Source: Nakamurella deserti (GTDB lineage: Bacteria; Actinomycetota; Actinomycetes; Mycobacteriales; Nakamurellaceae). Taken from it: a stretch of DNA of 64,000 nt. The notes under the pieces are model-generated. The model was given only the letters and a program-made list of their open reading frames with translations. It searched no databases and was not told where the DNA came from. Every line of letters begins with the position of its first letter. The first letter of the stretch is position 1. Location of the stretch: assembly GCF_003260015.1 (NCBI RefSeq), contig NZ_QCXS01000003.1, positions 610,315 to 674,314 on the forward strand. The letters are read 5' to 3'. Positions 1 to 8,599 of the stretch are shown piece after piece. The position numbers were made by a program, and so were the translations under genes.

Positions 1-882
1 CACATCGACGTCAGTGCCAACGGGGTCCGATTCCACGCGGCCGAGGCCGGCTCGGGCCCGCTCGTCGTTTTCCTGCACGGCTTCGGGCAGTTCTGGTGGT
101 CGTGGCGGCACCAGTTGGAGCACCTCCCCCAGCTGGGCTACCGCGCGGTCGCGGTCGACGTGCGGGGATACGGCGACTCGGACAAGCCGCCCCGCGGCTA
201 CGACGCCTTCACGCTGGCCGGCGACACCTCCGGCCTGATCCGTGCCCTCGGTGAACCCAGTGCCGTCGTCGTCGGCACCGGGTTGGGTGGTCTCACCGCC
301 TTCAACACCGCCGCGGTCCGCCCGCAGCAGGTCCGGGCCGTCGTGGCGGTCAATGCCGCCCATCCGATGTCGCTGGCCCGGATGCGCCGGTCGCGCCGCG
401 CCGGCGGCTACCGCCGCCTGCTGGCCCGGGCGCGCTGGCCGTGGTGGCCGGAGCGCCGGCTGGCCGCCGGGAACGGCGCCGGCCTCGAACGGGTCGTGCG
501 GCAGGGGGCGGGCCGGGCGTGGCTCGCCTCGGCCGACTACGACGACACCATCGGCCGGATGCGCGACGCGATCACCATCCCCGGGGTCAGCCATGCCGCC
601 CTCGAACACCTCCGATGGATCGCCCGGTCACCGTGGCGTTCCGACGGCCTGCGCCACCGGGAGGCCCTCCTGCGGCACCCGGTCACCGCCCCGGTGCTGC
701 ACATCGGCGGTGAGGGCGATCGGGTGATCCCGCTGGCCATGCTGTCGGAAGCGGCGCAGTACTGCTCGGGTGGGTACCTGCGGCACGTCATCAGCGGTGT
801 CGGGCACTACGCCGCCGAGGAGTCCCCGGCCCGGGTGACCGAGCTGGTGGCCGACTTCCTGCAGGGCCTCGACCAGCACTGA
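1..882 (+). CDS. alpha/beta hydrolase, EphE-like (5' end cut off by window)
   Basis: The gene is already open at base 1, so its start lies outside. The protein shows an alpha/beta-hydrolase fold: an HGF oxyanion segment (near codon 26), a DVRGYGDSDKP strand/loop typical of epoxide-hydrolase relatives, an acid in GEGDRVIPL and a histidine in GVGHYAAEESP. The nucleophile elbow, normally G-x-(D/S)-x-G-G, reads VGTGLGG, so the nucleophile position is glycine (GGG at 280-282). It faces marP convergently, as ephE (Rv3670) faces marP in mycobacteria, which supports orthology by position. Substrate is unknown. With no nucleophile it may be a pseudo-enzyme, or use another mechanism. Confidence 0.8.
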   Translation, partial: HIDVSANGVRFHAAEAGSGPLVVFLHGFGQFWWSWRHQLEHLPQLGYRAVAVDVRGYGDSDKPPRGYDAFTLAGDTSGLIRALGEPSAVVVGTGLGGLTAFNTAAVRPQQVRAVVAVNAAHPMSLARMRRSRRAGGYRRLLARARWPWWPERRLAAGNGAGLERVVRQGAGRAWLASADYDDTIGRMRDAITIPGVSHAALEHLRWIARSPWRSDGLRHREALLRHPVTAPVLHIGGEGDRVIPLAMLSEAAQYCSGGYLRHVISGVGHYAAEESPARVTELVADFLQGLDQH

Positions 883-976
883 CCCGGCGGCCCGCGAGCC
901 CCACCGTCCCCTGGCGGACGCGGCACCGACAGCTCGCTCCCACGACCCGCCGCAGCCGGCCCGTCCCAGCACGCCG

Positions 977-2161
977 TCAGTCCAGTGCGCAGGCGCCTGT
1001 CGCGGCTTCCGTCGTGTCGGTCAGTCCGGCGGCGACGGTGTCCGCCACCTCGGCCGCGGTGAGCGCGAACCCGGTCTCGGCGTCGTCGATCGCGGCGCCG
1101 AAGACGACCCCGATGACCTCCCCGTCGGCATCGAGGACCGGGCCGCCGGAGTTGCCGGGCTGCACGAGCGCGCGCAGCAGGTACACCTCGCGACGCACCG
1201 TAGTGCTCTGGTAGATGTCCGGTCCGGTCAGCTCGGTGACCGACCGGACCCGGCCGGCGCTGACCGTGAACGGCCCACCGAGCGGGTACCCGAGCACGAT
1301 CGCGTCCGACTGGGGCGCCGCCGCCCGGGCGTCGAAGACCAGCGCCGGGAGGTTCAGCCCCGGCACGTACAGCACCGCGGTGTCCTGCTCGGAGTCGTAG
1401 GCCACCACGGTGGCCGGCTCCAGCGTCCCGCCGACCTCCACCCCGACCGTCGAGGCACCTCCGACCACGTGCGCGTTGGTGAGGACGTGATCGGGCCCGA
1501 TGACGAATCCGGTGCCGCTGGATCCCTGGCCGCACGACTGGGACACGGCCCGCACCTTCAGCACCGATGGAGCGGCCGCCGCGACCACCGGGTCGGCGAC
1601 CAGCGCGTCGTCGGGAGCGGGCACGTCCACGATGGGTGTCGCCCCCAGTGGACCCAGGATGTCCGGGAATCCCGTGGAATTGAGCAGTGCCCGCAGCTGA
1701 TCGGTGATGCCCTGGGATCCGTCGGGGGCGACCCGGTCGACGGCGCCCAGCACGGTGGAGTTGCGGATCGCCGAGCTGAGCCACGGCACCGGTGCGGACG
1801 CCAGCGGCAGCGCCACGATCCAAGCCAGCGCGAGCACGGCGACGGCCTGGCCGGCCATCCCGAGGGTGCGGTCGACGGCCTTCGCCGGGGTCCAGGTGAT
1901 CTGCTCCGACAACGTGCGGCCGGCCCAGCCGCCGATGAACTCCCCGATCAGCACCCCGACGACGAGGATGGCCATCGACGCGGCCGTCCGGGCCAGCCCG
2001 GAGTCGAGGTCGCGCACGACCACCGGCGCCAACGCCAGGGCACCGAGTGCGCAGGCCACCGCGCCCAGCAGCGAGTAGGCGGCGGCCAGCAGGCCCTGAC
2101 GGAAGCCCGCGACCCCGCCGGCGACGACGATCAGGACGAGGATGACGTCGAAGAAGGTCAT
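977..2161 (-). CDS. marP: MarP-like membrane serine protease
   Basis: This is a membrane-anchored trypsin-like protease of the acid-resistance protease family, acting in the periplasm on cell-wall hydrolases in mycobacteria. The 394-residue protein has about four N-terminal transmembrane helices (CvpA-like part, residues 1-125) and a C-terminal protease domain. His lies in LTNAHVV (about 230), Asp in DSEQDTAVL (about 260) and Ser in QPGNSGGPV (about 337). A cysteine in SQSCGQG and one near the C-terminus could form the disulfide known in MarP. I chose ATG 2161 because it overlaps the TGA of the upstream Nudix gene as ATGA; a longer in-frame start at 2203 would lie inside that gene. Confidence 0.9.
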   Translation of the reverse strand: MTFFDVILVLIVVAGGVAGFRQGLLAAAYSLLGAVACALGALALAPVVVRDLDSGLARTAASMAILVVGVLIGEFIGGWAGRTLSEQITWTPAKAVDRTLGMAGQAVAVLALAWIVALPLASAPVPWLSSAIRNSTVLGAVDRVAPDGSQGITDQLRALLNSTGFPDILGPLGATPIVDVPAPDDALVADPVVAAAAPSVLKVRAVSQSCGQGSSGTGFVIGPDHVLTNAHVVGGASTVGVEVGGTLEPATVVAYDSEQDTAVLYVPGLNLPALVFDARAAAPQSDAIVLGYPLGGPFTVSAGRVRSVTELTGPDIYQSTTVRREVYLLRALVQPGNSGGPVLDADGEVIGVVFGAAIDDAETGFALTAAEVADTVAAGLTDTTEAATGACALD

Positions 2162-3003
2162 CGACGGCTCAGGTCGATGGTCCGGGTGTGAGGGAACTCC
2201 CACGGCACCGTCCAGCCGCCCAGGTCCAGCAGGGCGTCGACGATGGCGGCGGTGAATCCCCAGACCAGCATCCCGGCGACGTCGAAGGCCGGGCCGACGA
2301 AGGTGCCCCAGGAGCCCCGGACCCGGTTCGCCGGGTCGGCGAGTTCGGCGATCGGCACCCGGGCCACCAGCGCCGTTTCGGCCGGATCGACCGGCGCGAC
2401 CGGCCCGGGGGTGTGCCAGTAGGCCAGCACCGGATGGACGATGAACTCCGAACGCGGCAGGTACAACCTCGGCATCAGCACCAACGGGGTGACCGACGCC
2501 GGGTCCAGGCCGGTCTCCTCGTGCCCCTCGCGCAGGGCGGCCGCGACCGCGTCCTCGCCGACGTCGATGGCGCCGCCCGGGAACGCGGGCTGCCCCGCGT
2601 GGGTGCGCAGGGTCGCCGCGCGCTGGGTGAGGAGGATGTCCGGACCCGAACTCCCGGTGGTGCCTTCGGACAGCAGCATCAGGACCGCGGACTGACGGTT
2701 GCCGCCCTGCTGGTGCCGGGCGCCGCGGTCCAGCATGCCGGGCAGCTGGCCGCCGAGGCTGCGGCGGATCATCGGCCGCAGCCAGTGCGGCACCTCGTCG
2801 TCGCCCACCAGCGGGACGGCGGCCGGGTCGAGGAGGGCGTCCGGCGGCTCCACCGCCACCTCGGGCTCGGGGGACGCGACCGGTGCCTGCGCCGCAGCCG
2901 TACCGGCATCTGTTGCCGCGCCGGAGCCGGCAGTCGGGCCCGCCTCCCGCGGCTGCGCCGCGGCAACACCCGGGACCAGCGGATCCCCGGCGGGCACCGT
3001 CAT
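2158..3003 (-). CDS. Nudix hydrolase, CoA pyrophosphatase-like
   Basis: It probably hydrolyses CoA or a related nucleotide diphosphate. The CoA-pyrophosphatase form of the Nudix region is visible: LLTQRAATLRTHAGQPAFPGG runs into a full Nudix box (G-x5-E-x7-REGHEETGL). At 281 residues it is longer than usual because the first 60-70 residues are Ala/Pro/Glu-rich and probably disordered; a later start is possible. The gene is translationally coupled to marP downstream by ATGA. The same gene pair exists in mycobacteria (Rv3672c-Rv3671c). The family's thioredoxin neighbour upstream is missing here and replaced by a repeat tract. Confidence 0.85.
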   Translation of the reverse strand: MTVPAGDPLVPGVAAAQPREAGPTAGSGAATDAGTAAAQAPVASPEPEVAVEPPDALLDPAAVPLVGDDEVPHWLRPMIRRSLGGQLPGMLDRGARHQQGGNRQSAVLMLLSEGTTGSSGPDILLTQRAATLRTHAGQPAFPGGAIDVGEDAVAAALREGHEETGLDPASVTPLVLMPRLYLPRSEFIVHPVLAYWHTPGPVAPVDPAETALVARVPIAELADPANRVRGSWGTFVGPAFDVAGMLVWGFTAAIVDALLDLGGWTVPWEFPHTRTIDLSRR

Positions 3004-3270
3004 CGATTCACCGCCGCTCCGGCCGCCGCCGGCCGAGCCGCAGCCCTCGAGGCGACCGTCGGACGAGCCGTTGCTGGCCGAGCCGCAGCCATCGAGGCCC
3101 CCGCCGGCCGGGCCGCCGTCATGAGGGCCACCATCGCCCGAGCCGGCGCCATCCGGTCCGCCACCATCCGTGCCGCCGCTGGCCGAGCCGCCGCCATCCG
3201 GGCCGCCGTCATGAGGGCCGGCGCCATCGGCCGAGCCCCCGCCACCGAGGCCGCCGTCATCGGGCCGTGG
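3000..3270 (-). repeat. degenerate short repeat tract (possible low-complexity ORF)
   Basis: Between the Nudix start and the nth stop lies a tract of imperfect GCC-rich repeats. The string GGGCCGCCGTCATGAGGGCC occurs twice (about 3110 and 3200) among many variants of GCCGAGCCGCAGCCATCGAG. On the minus strand an open frame from 3314 to 3000 encodes an Ala/Met/Arg-rich 104-residue chain with repeated MTAAR units, and its TGA overlaps the Nudix ATG as ATGA. It resembles no family I know. I treat it as repeat expansion, with a coupled small ORF as the alternative. Confidence 0.55.
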
Positions 3271-4080
3271 TCACGCCCGCGCCGCCGCGGGCGCCGGAGT
3301 GGGTTCCCCGCCAAGTCCGGCGAGGGCCAGCAGGTGCTCGCGTTCGGGACCCACGACGAGCTTCGCGGCGACCTCCGGGTCGGTCGGCCCGGTGCCGTAC
3401 GACGGGCACAGCGGAGCCAGGAAGCACGCTCCGCAGGCCGGCTTCTTGGCCGCGCACACCCGACGTCCGTGGAAGATCACCCGGTGCGAGAACATCGTCC
3501 ACTCGGCGGGCGGGATCATCGCGCCGACGGCGTGCTCGACCTTGACCGGATCCTCCTCCGTGGTCAGTCCCCACCGCCGGACGAGCCGGCCGAAATGGGT
3601 GTCCACGGTGATGCCGGGAACGCCGAAGGCGTTGCCGAGGACGACGTTGGCGGTCTTGCGGCCGAAACCGGGCAGCGTGACCAGCTCCGCCAGGGTGCCG
3701 GGCAGCTCGCCGTCGAACCGCTCGAGCACCGCCTGCCCGAGTCCGATCAGCGACGCCGCCTTGTTGCGGAAGAACCCCGTCGGCATGATCAGCGCCTCGA
3801 GCTCGGCGCGGTCGGCGGCGGCGTAGGCCGCGGCGTCGGGATACCGCGCGAACACCGCGGGCGTCACCTGGTTGACCCGCGCATCGGTGCACTGGGCGCT
3901 CAGGATCGTCGCCACGGCGAGTTCCAACGGGGTGGTGAAGTCGAGTTCACAGTGGGCCCCGGGGTAGCCGACGGTCAGCTCGGCGTTGAGCCGACGGGCC
4001 CGGCGGGTGCGCGCGAGCGGGGTGGCCGGCGGCTTCGGGGCCCGGACCCGGACGGCCGGGGCGGGTGCGGGAACGGACAC
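3271..4080 (-). CDS. nth: endonuclease III (base-excision repair glycosylase)
   Basis: This DNA glycosylase/AP lyase removes oxidised pyrimidines. The 269-residue protein has the helix-hairpin-helix and catalytic lysine ([14 protein letters not shown], about residue 138), the catalytic aspartate ([16 protein letters not shown], about 157) and a C-terminal [4Fe-4S] loop with the exact C-x6-C-x2-C-x5-C spacing ([17 protein letters not shown]). The first about 25 residues are a Pro/Ala/Arg-rich extension beyond the family core, so the start is less certain than the identity. It lies in the same place as nth (Rv3674c) in the conserved marP-crp block. Confidence 0.93.
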   Translation of the reverse strand: MSVPAPAPAVRVRAPKPPATPLARTRRARRLNAELTVGYPGAHCELDFTTPLELAVATILSAQCTDARVNQVTPAVFARYPDAAAYAAADRAELEALIMPTGFFRNKAASLIGLGQAVLERFDGELPGTLAELVTLPGFGRKTANVVLGNAFGVPGITVDTHFGRLVRRWGLTTEEDPVKVEHAVGAMIPPAEWTMFSHRVIFHGRRVCAAKKPACGACFLAPLCPSYGTGPTDPEVAAKLVVGPEREHLLALAGLGGEPTPAPAAARA

Positions 4081-4190
4081 CTCAACACTGTGTCACACGG
4101 CACCGACAGCCGGCCGGGGCGAGCGGTGGCCGATCGACCGGGGTGGCGGCGGTGCGATCGGCCGCGGTCCGGGGGAAGATGGGAGGCACT

Positions 4191-4445
4191 ATGGCCGTCT
4201 TCCTGGTGTTGCTCTTCCCGCTGCTGCTGCTGGTCTTCGCCGTGCTCATGGAGCGCGTCGAGGCCCGGTTGAAGCACGTGTCGGTGACCGAGAACGAGGT
4301 CGAGGAGTTCCTCGATCAGGCGCGTCCGGACGAGGTGAACACCTTCATCCGCGAGGGCATCGGACGGGCGTTGTACCTGTTCCGGCTACGTCGCCGGCCC
4401 CGCCGGTCGCGCCGCGCGAAGAGCGGCGACGCACCCCGCGGCTGA
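4191..4445 (+). CDS. small single-pass membrane protein (Rv3675-like position)
   Basis: This 84-residue protein begins with one hydrophobic helix (MAVFLVLLFPLLLLVFAVL), followed by an acidic stretch (VTENEVEEFL) and a very basic tail (RRRPRRSRRAKS). I chose ATG 4191 because GGGAGG lies four bases upstream (4181-4186). It sits between nth and crp, where mycobacteria carry the uncharacterised membrane gene Rv3675. Function is unknown. Confidence 0.7.
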   Translation: MAVFLVLLFPLLLLVFAVLMERVEARLKHVSVTENEVEEFLDQARPDEVNTFIREGIGRALYLFRLRRRPRRSRRAKSGDAPRG

Positions 4446-4552
4446 CCGCCGCGCCCCCGGCGAACGGGTCCTGGTAGCACCAAGCCCGGTGATGACCCCT
4501 AGACTGCCTTCTGCTGAGGTGATTCAGGTCATAGGGCAGGGCAGGAGGACTG

Positions 4553-5227
4553 GTGGAAGACACGCTGGCGAAGGCCGGGATTTTTCAGGGTGTGGACCCG
4601 GACGCCGCGATGGCGTTGGGTTCCCAACTGGAGACGGTCGAGTACCCCAGGGGTAGCGCGATCTTCTCCGAGGGCGAACTCGGGGACCGCCTCTACGTCA
4701 TCCTGTCCGGGAAGGTGAAGCTCGGTCGGCACTCCGCCGACGGACGCGAGAACCTGCTGGCCGTGATGGGCCCGTCGGACATGTTCGGCGAGCTGAGCGT
4801 CTTCGACCCGGGCCCGCGCACCTCGTCGGCCACCGCGGTCACCGACGTGACGCTGGCGACGATGGAGCGCAACTCCATGCTGCAGTGGATCCGGCTGCGC
4901 CCCGAGATCGCCGAGCAGTTGCTGCGGGTGCTCGCCCGCAGGCTGCGCCGGACGAACAACTCGCTCGCCGACCTGATCTTCACCGACGTCCCCGGCCGGG
5001 TGGCCAAGGCGCTGCTGCAGCTGGCCCGCCAGTTCGGGTCGCAGGAGGGCAACACCACCCGCGTCACGCACGACCTGACGCAGGAGGAGCTCGCCCAGTT
5101 GGTCGGAGCCTCCCGCGAGACGGTCAACAAGGCACTCGCCGACTTCGGTCAGCGTGGCTGGCTGCGCCTCGAGGGCAAGAGCGTGATCATCCTGGACGCC
5201 GACCGGCTGGCCCGTCGCTCCCGCTGA
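4553..5227 (+). CDS. crp: Crp/Fnr-family cAMP-responsive regulator
   Basis: Global transcription regulator of the actinobacterial Crp/GlxR type. The 224 residues contain a cyclic-nucleotide-binding domain ([19 protein letters not shown], then [17 protein letters not shown] with the phosphate-cassette Arg and Thr/Ser) and a C-terminal winged helix ([20 protein letters not shown]). Start GTG 4553 has GCAGGAGG close upstream. A -10-like TAGACT lies at 4500-4505. Its place after nth and the small membrane gene matches Rv3676. It would bind DNA as a dimer. Confidence 0.92.
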   Translation: MEDTLAKAGIFQGVDPDAAMALGSQLETVEYPRGSAIFSEGELGDRLYVILSGKVKLGRHSADGRENLLAVMGPSDMFGELSVFDPGPRTSSATAVTDVTLATMERNSMLQWIRLRPEIAEQLLRVLARRLRRTNNSLADLIFTDVPGRVAKALLQLARQFGSQEGNTTRVTHDLTQEELAQLVGASRETVNKALADFGQRGWLRLEGKSVIILDADRLARRSR

Positions 5228-5256
5228 ACGCACCGCACACCGCTGAACGCACCACC

Positions 5257-5286
5257 ACACCGCCTCCGGTCCGCCGGGGGCGGTGT
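5257..5286. terminator. bidirectional terminator between crp and the methyltransferase
   Basis: A perfect 8-bp inverted repeat, ACACCGCC (5257-5264) and GGCGGTGT (5279-5286), encloses a loop that itself contains CCGG/CCGG. It separates the convergent crp and methyltransferase genes. No clear T-run follows, as is common in this GC range. Confidence 0.65.
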
Positions 5287-5299
5287 CGTGTGTCCGGGG

Positions 5300-6127
5300 T
5301 CAGCGACGGCGCCAGCGGCTGACCGTCACCGCCAGCGTCGCGACGGTGACGTCGGGTCCGGCGGCCAGTGTCCGGTCCAGCGACTCCCGGTCGACGTGTC
5401 GCGCCGACGGCCCCATCAGCACCAGCCGCCGCAGATCGTCCCGGTCCAGCCGTAGCGGCGACCGGACGTCGGTGCTCCCGTCGGCGACGAACTCCCCGGC
5501 CAGCGACGCGGCGAGTTTCGCGTCCTTGCCGGCGTCCACCGTGAGCATCCCGAGCGGACCGATCAGCTCGGCCAGGTGCGCGGGCGCTGGGGTTACCACG
5601 ATCAGCCGCCCGTCCGGCCGCAGCACCCGGGACAGCTCGGCGGCGTCCCGCGGCGCGAAGATGCTGAGGGCGACGTCGACGGCCCCGTCGGCGACCGGCA
5701 GCCGCGACCAGGCGTCGGCGACGACGGACCCGATCGCCGGTGACGCCGACGCCGCCCGCCGTGCCGCGCGCACCGAGGCGTCCAGGGCGATCCCGACGGC
5801 TCCCGGCCGCGCCGCGAGCACCGCGGCGAGGTACCAGCCGGTGCCCGCCCCGACCTCCAGCAGCACCTGTGCGTCCGCCGGGCAGAGCGCGGTCACCGCG
5901 TCGGCGGTCGGCCGGTAGTGCCCGGCGGCGAGGAACGCGTCCCGGGCGGTGACCATCTCGGCGCTGTCGCCGGTGTCGGTGCGCGACCGACGGCCGAGCA
6001 GCGACACGTAGCCCTGCCGGGCGAGGTCGAAGCGGTGACCCTGCGGGCAGCCGAGAGTGCCGTCGGTGCGGGTCAGCGGGCCGTCGCAGTGCGGGCAGGC
6101 CAGAGCGGGCAGGACGGGGTCGATCAC
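5300..6127 (-). CDS. RlmA-like 23S rRNA (guanine-N1)-methyltransferase
   Basis: SAM-dependent methyltransferase with the RlmA/TlrB layout: an N-terminal zinc knuckle (CPHCDGPL ... CPQGHRFDLARQGYVSLL) followed by a Rossmann domain (LLEVGAGTGWYLAAVL; later VALSIFAPRDAAELSRVLRPDG). The family methylates G745 or G748 of 23S rRNA; G748 methylation affects macrolide binding. At 275 residues it has the family's usual length. The GTG start at 6127 overlaps the TGA of the upstream MBL-fold gene (GTGA), so the two are coupled. Which of the two guanines is modified cannot be told from the sequence. Confidence 0.8.
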   Translation of the reverse strand: MIDPVLPALACPHCDGPLTRTDGTLGCPQGHRFDLARQGYVSLLGRRSRTDTGDSAEMVTARDAFLAAGHYRPTADAVTALCPADAQVLLEVGAGTGWYLAAVLAARPGAVGIALDASVRAARRAASASPAIGSVVADAWSRLPVADGAVDVALSIFAPRDAAELSRVLRPDGRLIVVTPAPAHLAELIGPLGMLTVDAGKDAKLAASLAGEFVADGSTDVRSPLRLDRDDLRRLVLMGPSARHVDRESLDRTLAAGPDVTVATLAVTVSRWRRR

Positions 6128-6909
6128 CGGGACCGCAGGTACTCCAGCTGCGCGGCGACCGACCTCTCGGCGGCTGGCCGGACGCTGTCGTCGATGTCGG
6201 TGTAGACCGCGTCGGTCACCGCGACCACGTCGTCGCCGACCGCGGCCACCGCCGCCTCGACCGCGGCCAACCGGGCCAGCCGGTGTTCGCGGTACCGCCC
6301 CACGACGGCTGCGAGGTCGGGCAGCACCGGGCCGTGTGCGGGTAGCACCGTCGCCGGCCCCAACGCGGCGAGCCGCTCCAACGACGCCAGGTAGTCGCCG
6401 AGCCGACCGTCCGGATGGGCGAGGATCGTCGTCCCGCGGCCCAGGATGGTGTCGCCGGTGAGCACCGACCCGGTGGGCCGGCCGTCGGGCGCGACGTCGT
6501 CACGGAGCAGGAAACAGACCGAGTCGGCGGTGTGGCCGGGGGTGGCCAGCACCTGCACGTGCACGCCGGCCGCCTCGATGACCTCGCCGTCGGTCAGCGA
6601 CGCACCACCGACGCAGAAGGCGGGGTCCAGCGCCCGCACCGGCGCCCCGGTGAGGGCGGCGAACCGCTCGCTCGCCGCGGTGTGGTCGAGGTGGTGGTGG
6701 GTGATGAGCACGAGCTCGACGGGCCGGGCGGCGAGGTCGGCGAGGTGTGTCTCGTCCAGCGGACCCGGGTCGACGACGATCACGGACGCGGATCCGGGGC
6801 CGGACAGCACGTAGGAGTTGGTGCCGTCCAGGGTCATGGGACCGGCGTTGGGAGCCAACCGGGAGCCGGTCAGCGCGGTACGGGGCCGCACCCCGGAGGC
6901 GTCGTTCAC
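6124..6909 (-). CDS. metallo-beta-lactamase-fold hydrolase (Rv3677c-like)
   Basis: A 261-residue MBL-fold protein with the metal-binding motif LITHHHLDHT (HxHxDH), a distal ATPGHTADS histidine, LTGDTILGRG aspartate and VLPAHGPVL histidine. This is the glyoxalase II/LACTB2-like subgroup. Start GTG 6909 is inferred from where the conserved sequence begins (NDASGVRPRTALTG); the open frame extends further but runs through the divergent neighbour. It matches Rv3677c by position. Substrate unknown; hydrolysis of a thioester or RNA is possible in this family. Confidence 0.82.
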   Translation of the reverse strand: MNDASGVRPRTALTGSRLAPNAGPMTLDGTNSYVLSGPGSASVIVVDPGPLDETHLADLAARPVELVLITHHHLDHTAASERFAALTGAPVRALDPAFCVGGASLTDGEVIEAAGVHVQVLATPGHTADSVCFLLRDDVAPDGRPTGSVLTGDTILGRGTTILAHPDGRLGDYLASLERLAALGPATVLPAHGPVLPDLAAVVGRYREHRLARLAAVEAAVAAVGDDVVAVTDAVYTDIDDSVRPAAERSVAAQLEYLRSR

Positions 6910-6951
6910 GCCGACCACCGTAAGCCCCGGCCGGCGGGGCAGACTGCGGGG

Positions 6952-7605
6952 ATGCGCACACCCGTCGAGGTCGCCGACGGTGTCCACGTCGCCACCTCGG
7001 TGCTGGACATGACCACCAGCACGGTGCTGGTGCACGGGGACGAGGCGCTGCTCGTCGACCCGTCGTGGACGCCGGACGAGCTGGCCGGGCTGGCCGACTG
7101 GCTGGATCACCGCGGTCTGACGGTGGTCGGCGGGTTCGCCACCCACGCCCACCACGACCATGTGCTCTGGCATCCCCGGTTCGGGCACGCTCCCCGGTGG
7201 GCGTCGGCGGTGACCGCCCGGCGCGCCGCCGAGAGCCGACAGCATCTGGTCAGTGCGCTGGGCGACTGGCCCGCCGACCTCACACCGCTGGTCGGGCGGC
7301 TCACCGCCGCCGAGGGTCTGCCCTGGCCGGAGCCGGTCGAACCGGTGGTGCACGACGCGCACACCCCCGGCCACACCGCGCTCTGGCTGCCCGGACCGCG
7401 GGTGCTCATCGCCGGCGACATGCTCAGCGACGTCGAGCCGCCGCTACCGGAGGAGACCGGACCGTCCGAGTACGTCGAGGGTTTGGAGACGCTGCGCCCC
7501 TACGCCGAGCGGGCGGCACTCGTGATCCCCGGGCACGGACACCCGGGGACCGACGTCGTCGCCCGGTGGCGACGCGACCTTGCCGAGGTCAGCGGACCTC
7601 GATGA
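6952..7605 (+). CDS. second MBL-fold hydrolase
   Basis: A 217-residue MBL-fold protein divergent from the first. Motifs: FATHAHHDHVLWHPRFG (HxHxDH), HTPGHTALWLPG, LIAGDMLSDVE and VIPGHGHPG. The long glycine/proline-poor insert seen in the first protein is absent. It is an addition to the mycobacterial gene order. Its last 17 bases overlap the end of ridA, which is transcribed toward it, so the two transcripts are antisense at their 3' ends. Substrate unknown. Confidence 0.8.
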   Translation: MRTPVEVADGVHVATSVLDMTTSTVLVHGDEALLVDPSWTPDELAGLADWLDHRGLTVVGGFATHAHHDHVLWHPRFGHAPRWASAVTARRAAESRQHLVSALGDWPADLTPLVGRLTAAEGLPWPEPVEPVVHDAHTPGHTALWLPGPRVLIAGDMLSDVEPPLPEETGPSEYVEGLETLRPYAERAALVIPGHGHPGTDVVARWRRDLAEVSGPR

Positions 7606-8044
7606 CCGCCTCCACCTCGACGGGCGAGTTCAGCGGCAGCTCGGACACACCGACGGCGGAGCGGGCGTGCCGGCCGTCCTCGCCGAGCACCTCGGCGAAC
7701 AGGTCCGACGCGCCGTTGATGACACCCGGTTGACCGTTGAAGCCCGGGGCCGACGCCACGAAGCCGACGACCTTGATGATCCGGACGACGTTGTCGATGC
7801 CGACCGCGTCGTGCGCGGCGGCCAGCACGTTGAGCGCGCACTGCCGGGCCAGCCGGTTGGCGTCGGCCGGGTCGACCTCGGCGCCGACCTTGCCGGTGGC
7901 CGGCAGCGCACCGTCCACGAACGGCAGTTGACCCGCGGTGTAGACCAGGTTGCCGGTACGCGACCAGGGCAGGTACGAGCCGGCGGCCGCGGGCAGCGCG
8001 GGCAGCACGATACCCAGCTCGGCCAACTTCGCCGACGCGGTCAC
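7589..8044 (-). CDS. ridA: RidA-family enamine/imine deaminase
   Basis: RidA proteins hydrolyse reactive 2-aminoacrylate and related imines made by PLP enzymes. The 151-residue protein shows the family signatures LVYTAGQLPFVDG and the C-terminal RSAVGVSELPLNSPVEVEAV with the conserved arginine. The subgroup is the larger actinobacterial one (Rv3678c), not the 128-residue type. GTG start 8044 overlaps the TGA of the DUF4177 gene (GTGA). Confidence 0.88.
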   Translation of the reverse strand: MTASAKLAELGIVLPALPAAAGSYLPWSRTGNLVYTAGQLPFVDGALPATGKVGAEVDPADANRLARQCALNVLAAAHDAVGIDNVVRIIKVVGFVASAPGFNGQPGVINGASDLFAEVLGEDGRHARSAVGVSELPLNSPVEVEAVIEVR

Positions 8045-8217
8045 AGCTTCTCGCGCTTCAGGTAGGCGACCAGCTGCTCCGGGTTCGGGCCGGGGATGAC
8101 CGAGACGAGCTCCCAGCCGTCCTCCCCCCAGGTGTCCAGGATCTGCTTGGTGACGTGACTGATCAGCGGGATGGTGGCGTATTCCCAGCTACGACGGGCG
8201 GGGGTGGGCTGTGTCAT
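8041..8217 (-). CDS. DUF4177-type small protein
   Basis: A 58-residue protein starting MTQPTPARRSWEYATIPL, with ILDTWGEDGWELVSVIPGP in the middle and LVAYLKREKL at the end; this is the DUF4177 pattern (W-E-Y ... L-N-x-x-G-x-x-G-W-E-L-V). It is coupled to ridA by GTGA and matches the unnumbered mycobacterial gene Rv3678A next to ridA. Function unknown. Confidence 0.85.
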   Translation of the reverse strand: MTQPTPARRSWEYATIPLISHVTKQILDTWGEDGWELVSVIPGPNPEQLVAYLKREKL

Positions 8218-8303
8218 GCCCTGACCCTATCGGCCCGGTGCGCGGACGGCCGGGACACCGTCGGCGGGCGCGCACCGCCCCGGGACCGGCACAATCACCG
8301 GTC

Positions 8304-8552
8304 ATGGAGTGGTGGCGATGGGCGGCGGCGGCCGGGGCGACGGTGTTGATCCTGCTGCTGCTGGCCCTGCGGTTCGACACGCTCAAGGACCGCCGCGGCG
8401 GCAGTGCCGGCACCGCCGCCCGCCGGCTGGCGCCGTGGCTGCTGCTGGTGCCGGTGGTGGTGCTGGCCGCCTTCGTCGGTCCCTGGTGGCTGGCCGCGGT
8501 CGTCGTCGCGCTGCCGGCCGTCACGCTGCTGGCCATGGCCGCCGTCGACTGA
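8304..8552 (+). CDS. small membrane protein
   Basis: An 82-residue protein with two or three hydrophobic helices (ATVLILLLLAL, APWLLLVPVVVLAAFV, LAAVVVALPAVTLLAMAA) joined by a short basic loop (FDTLKDRRGG). It stands between the divergent DUF4177 gene and the ArsA pair. A CACAAT hexamer ends eight bases before ATG 8304, suggesting a leaderless transcript. Function unknown. Confidence 0.6.
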   Translation: MEWWRWAAAAGATVLILLLLALRFDTLKDRRGGSAGTAARRLAPWLLLVPVVVLAAFVGPWWLAAVVVALPAVTLLAMAAVD

Positions 8553-8599
8553 ACCGCGCGCTCCGCCGCCCGGCGGGTGCGCCCACTACGCTGACCGGC

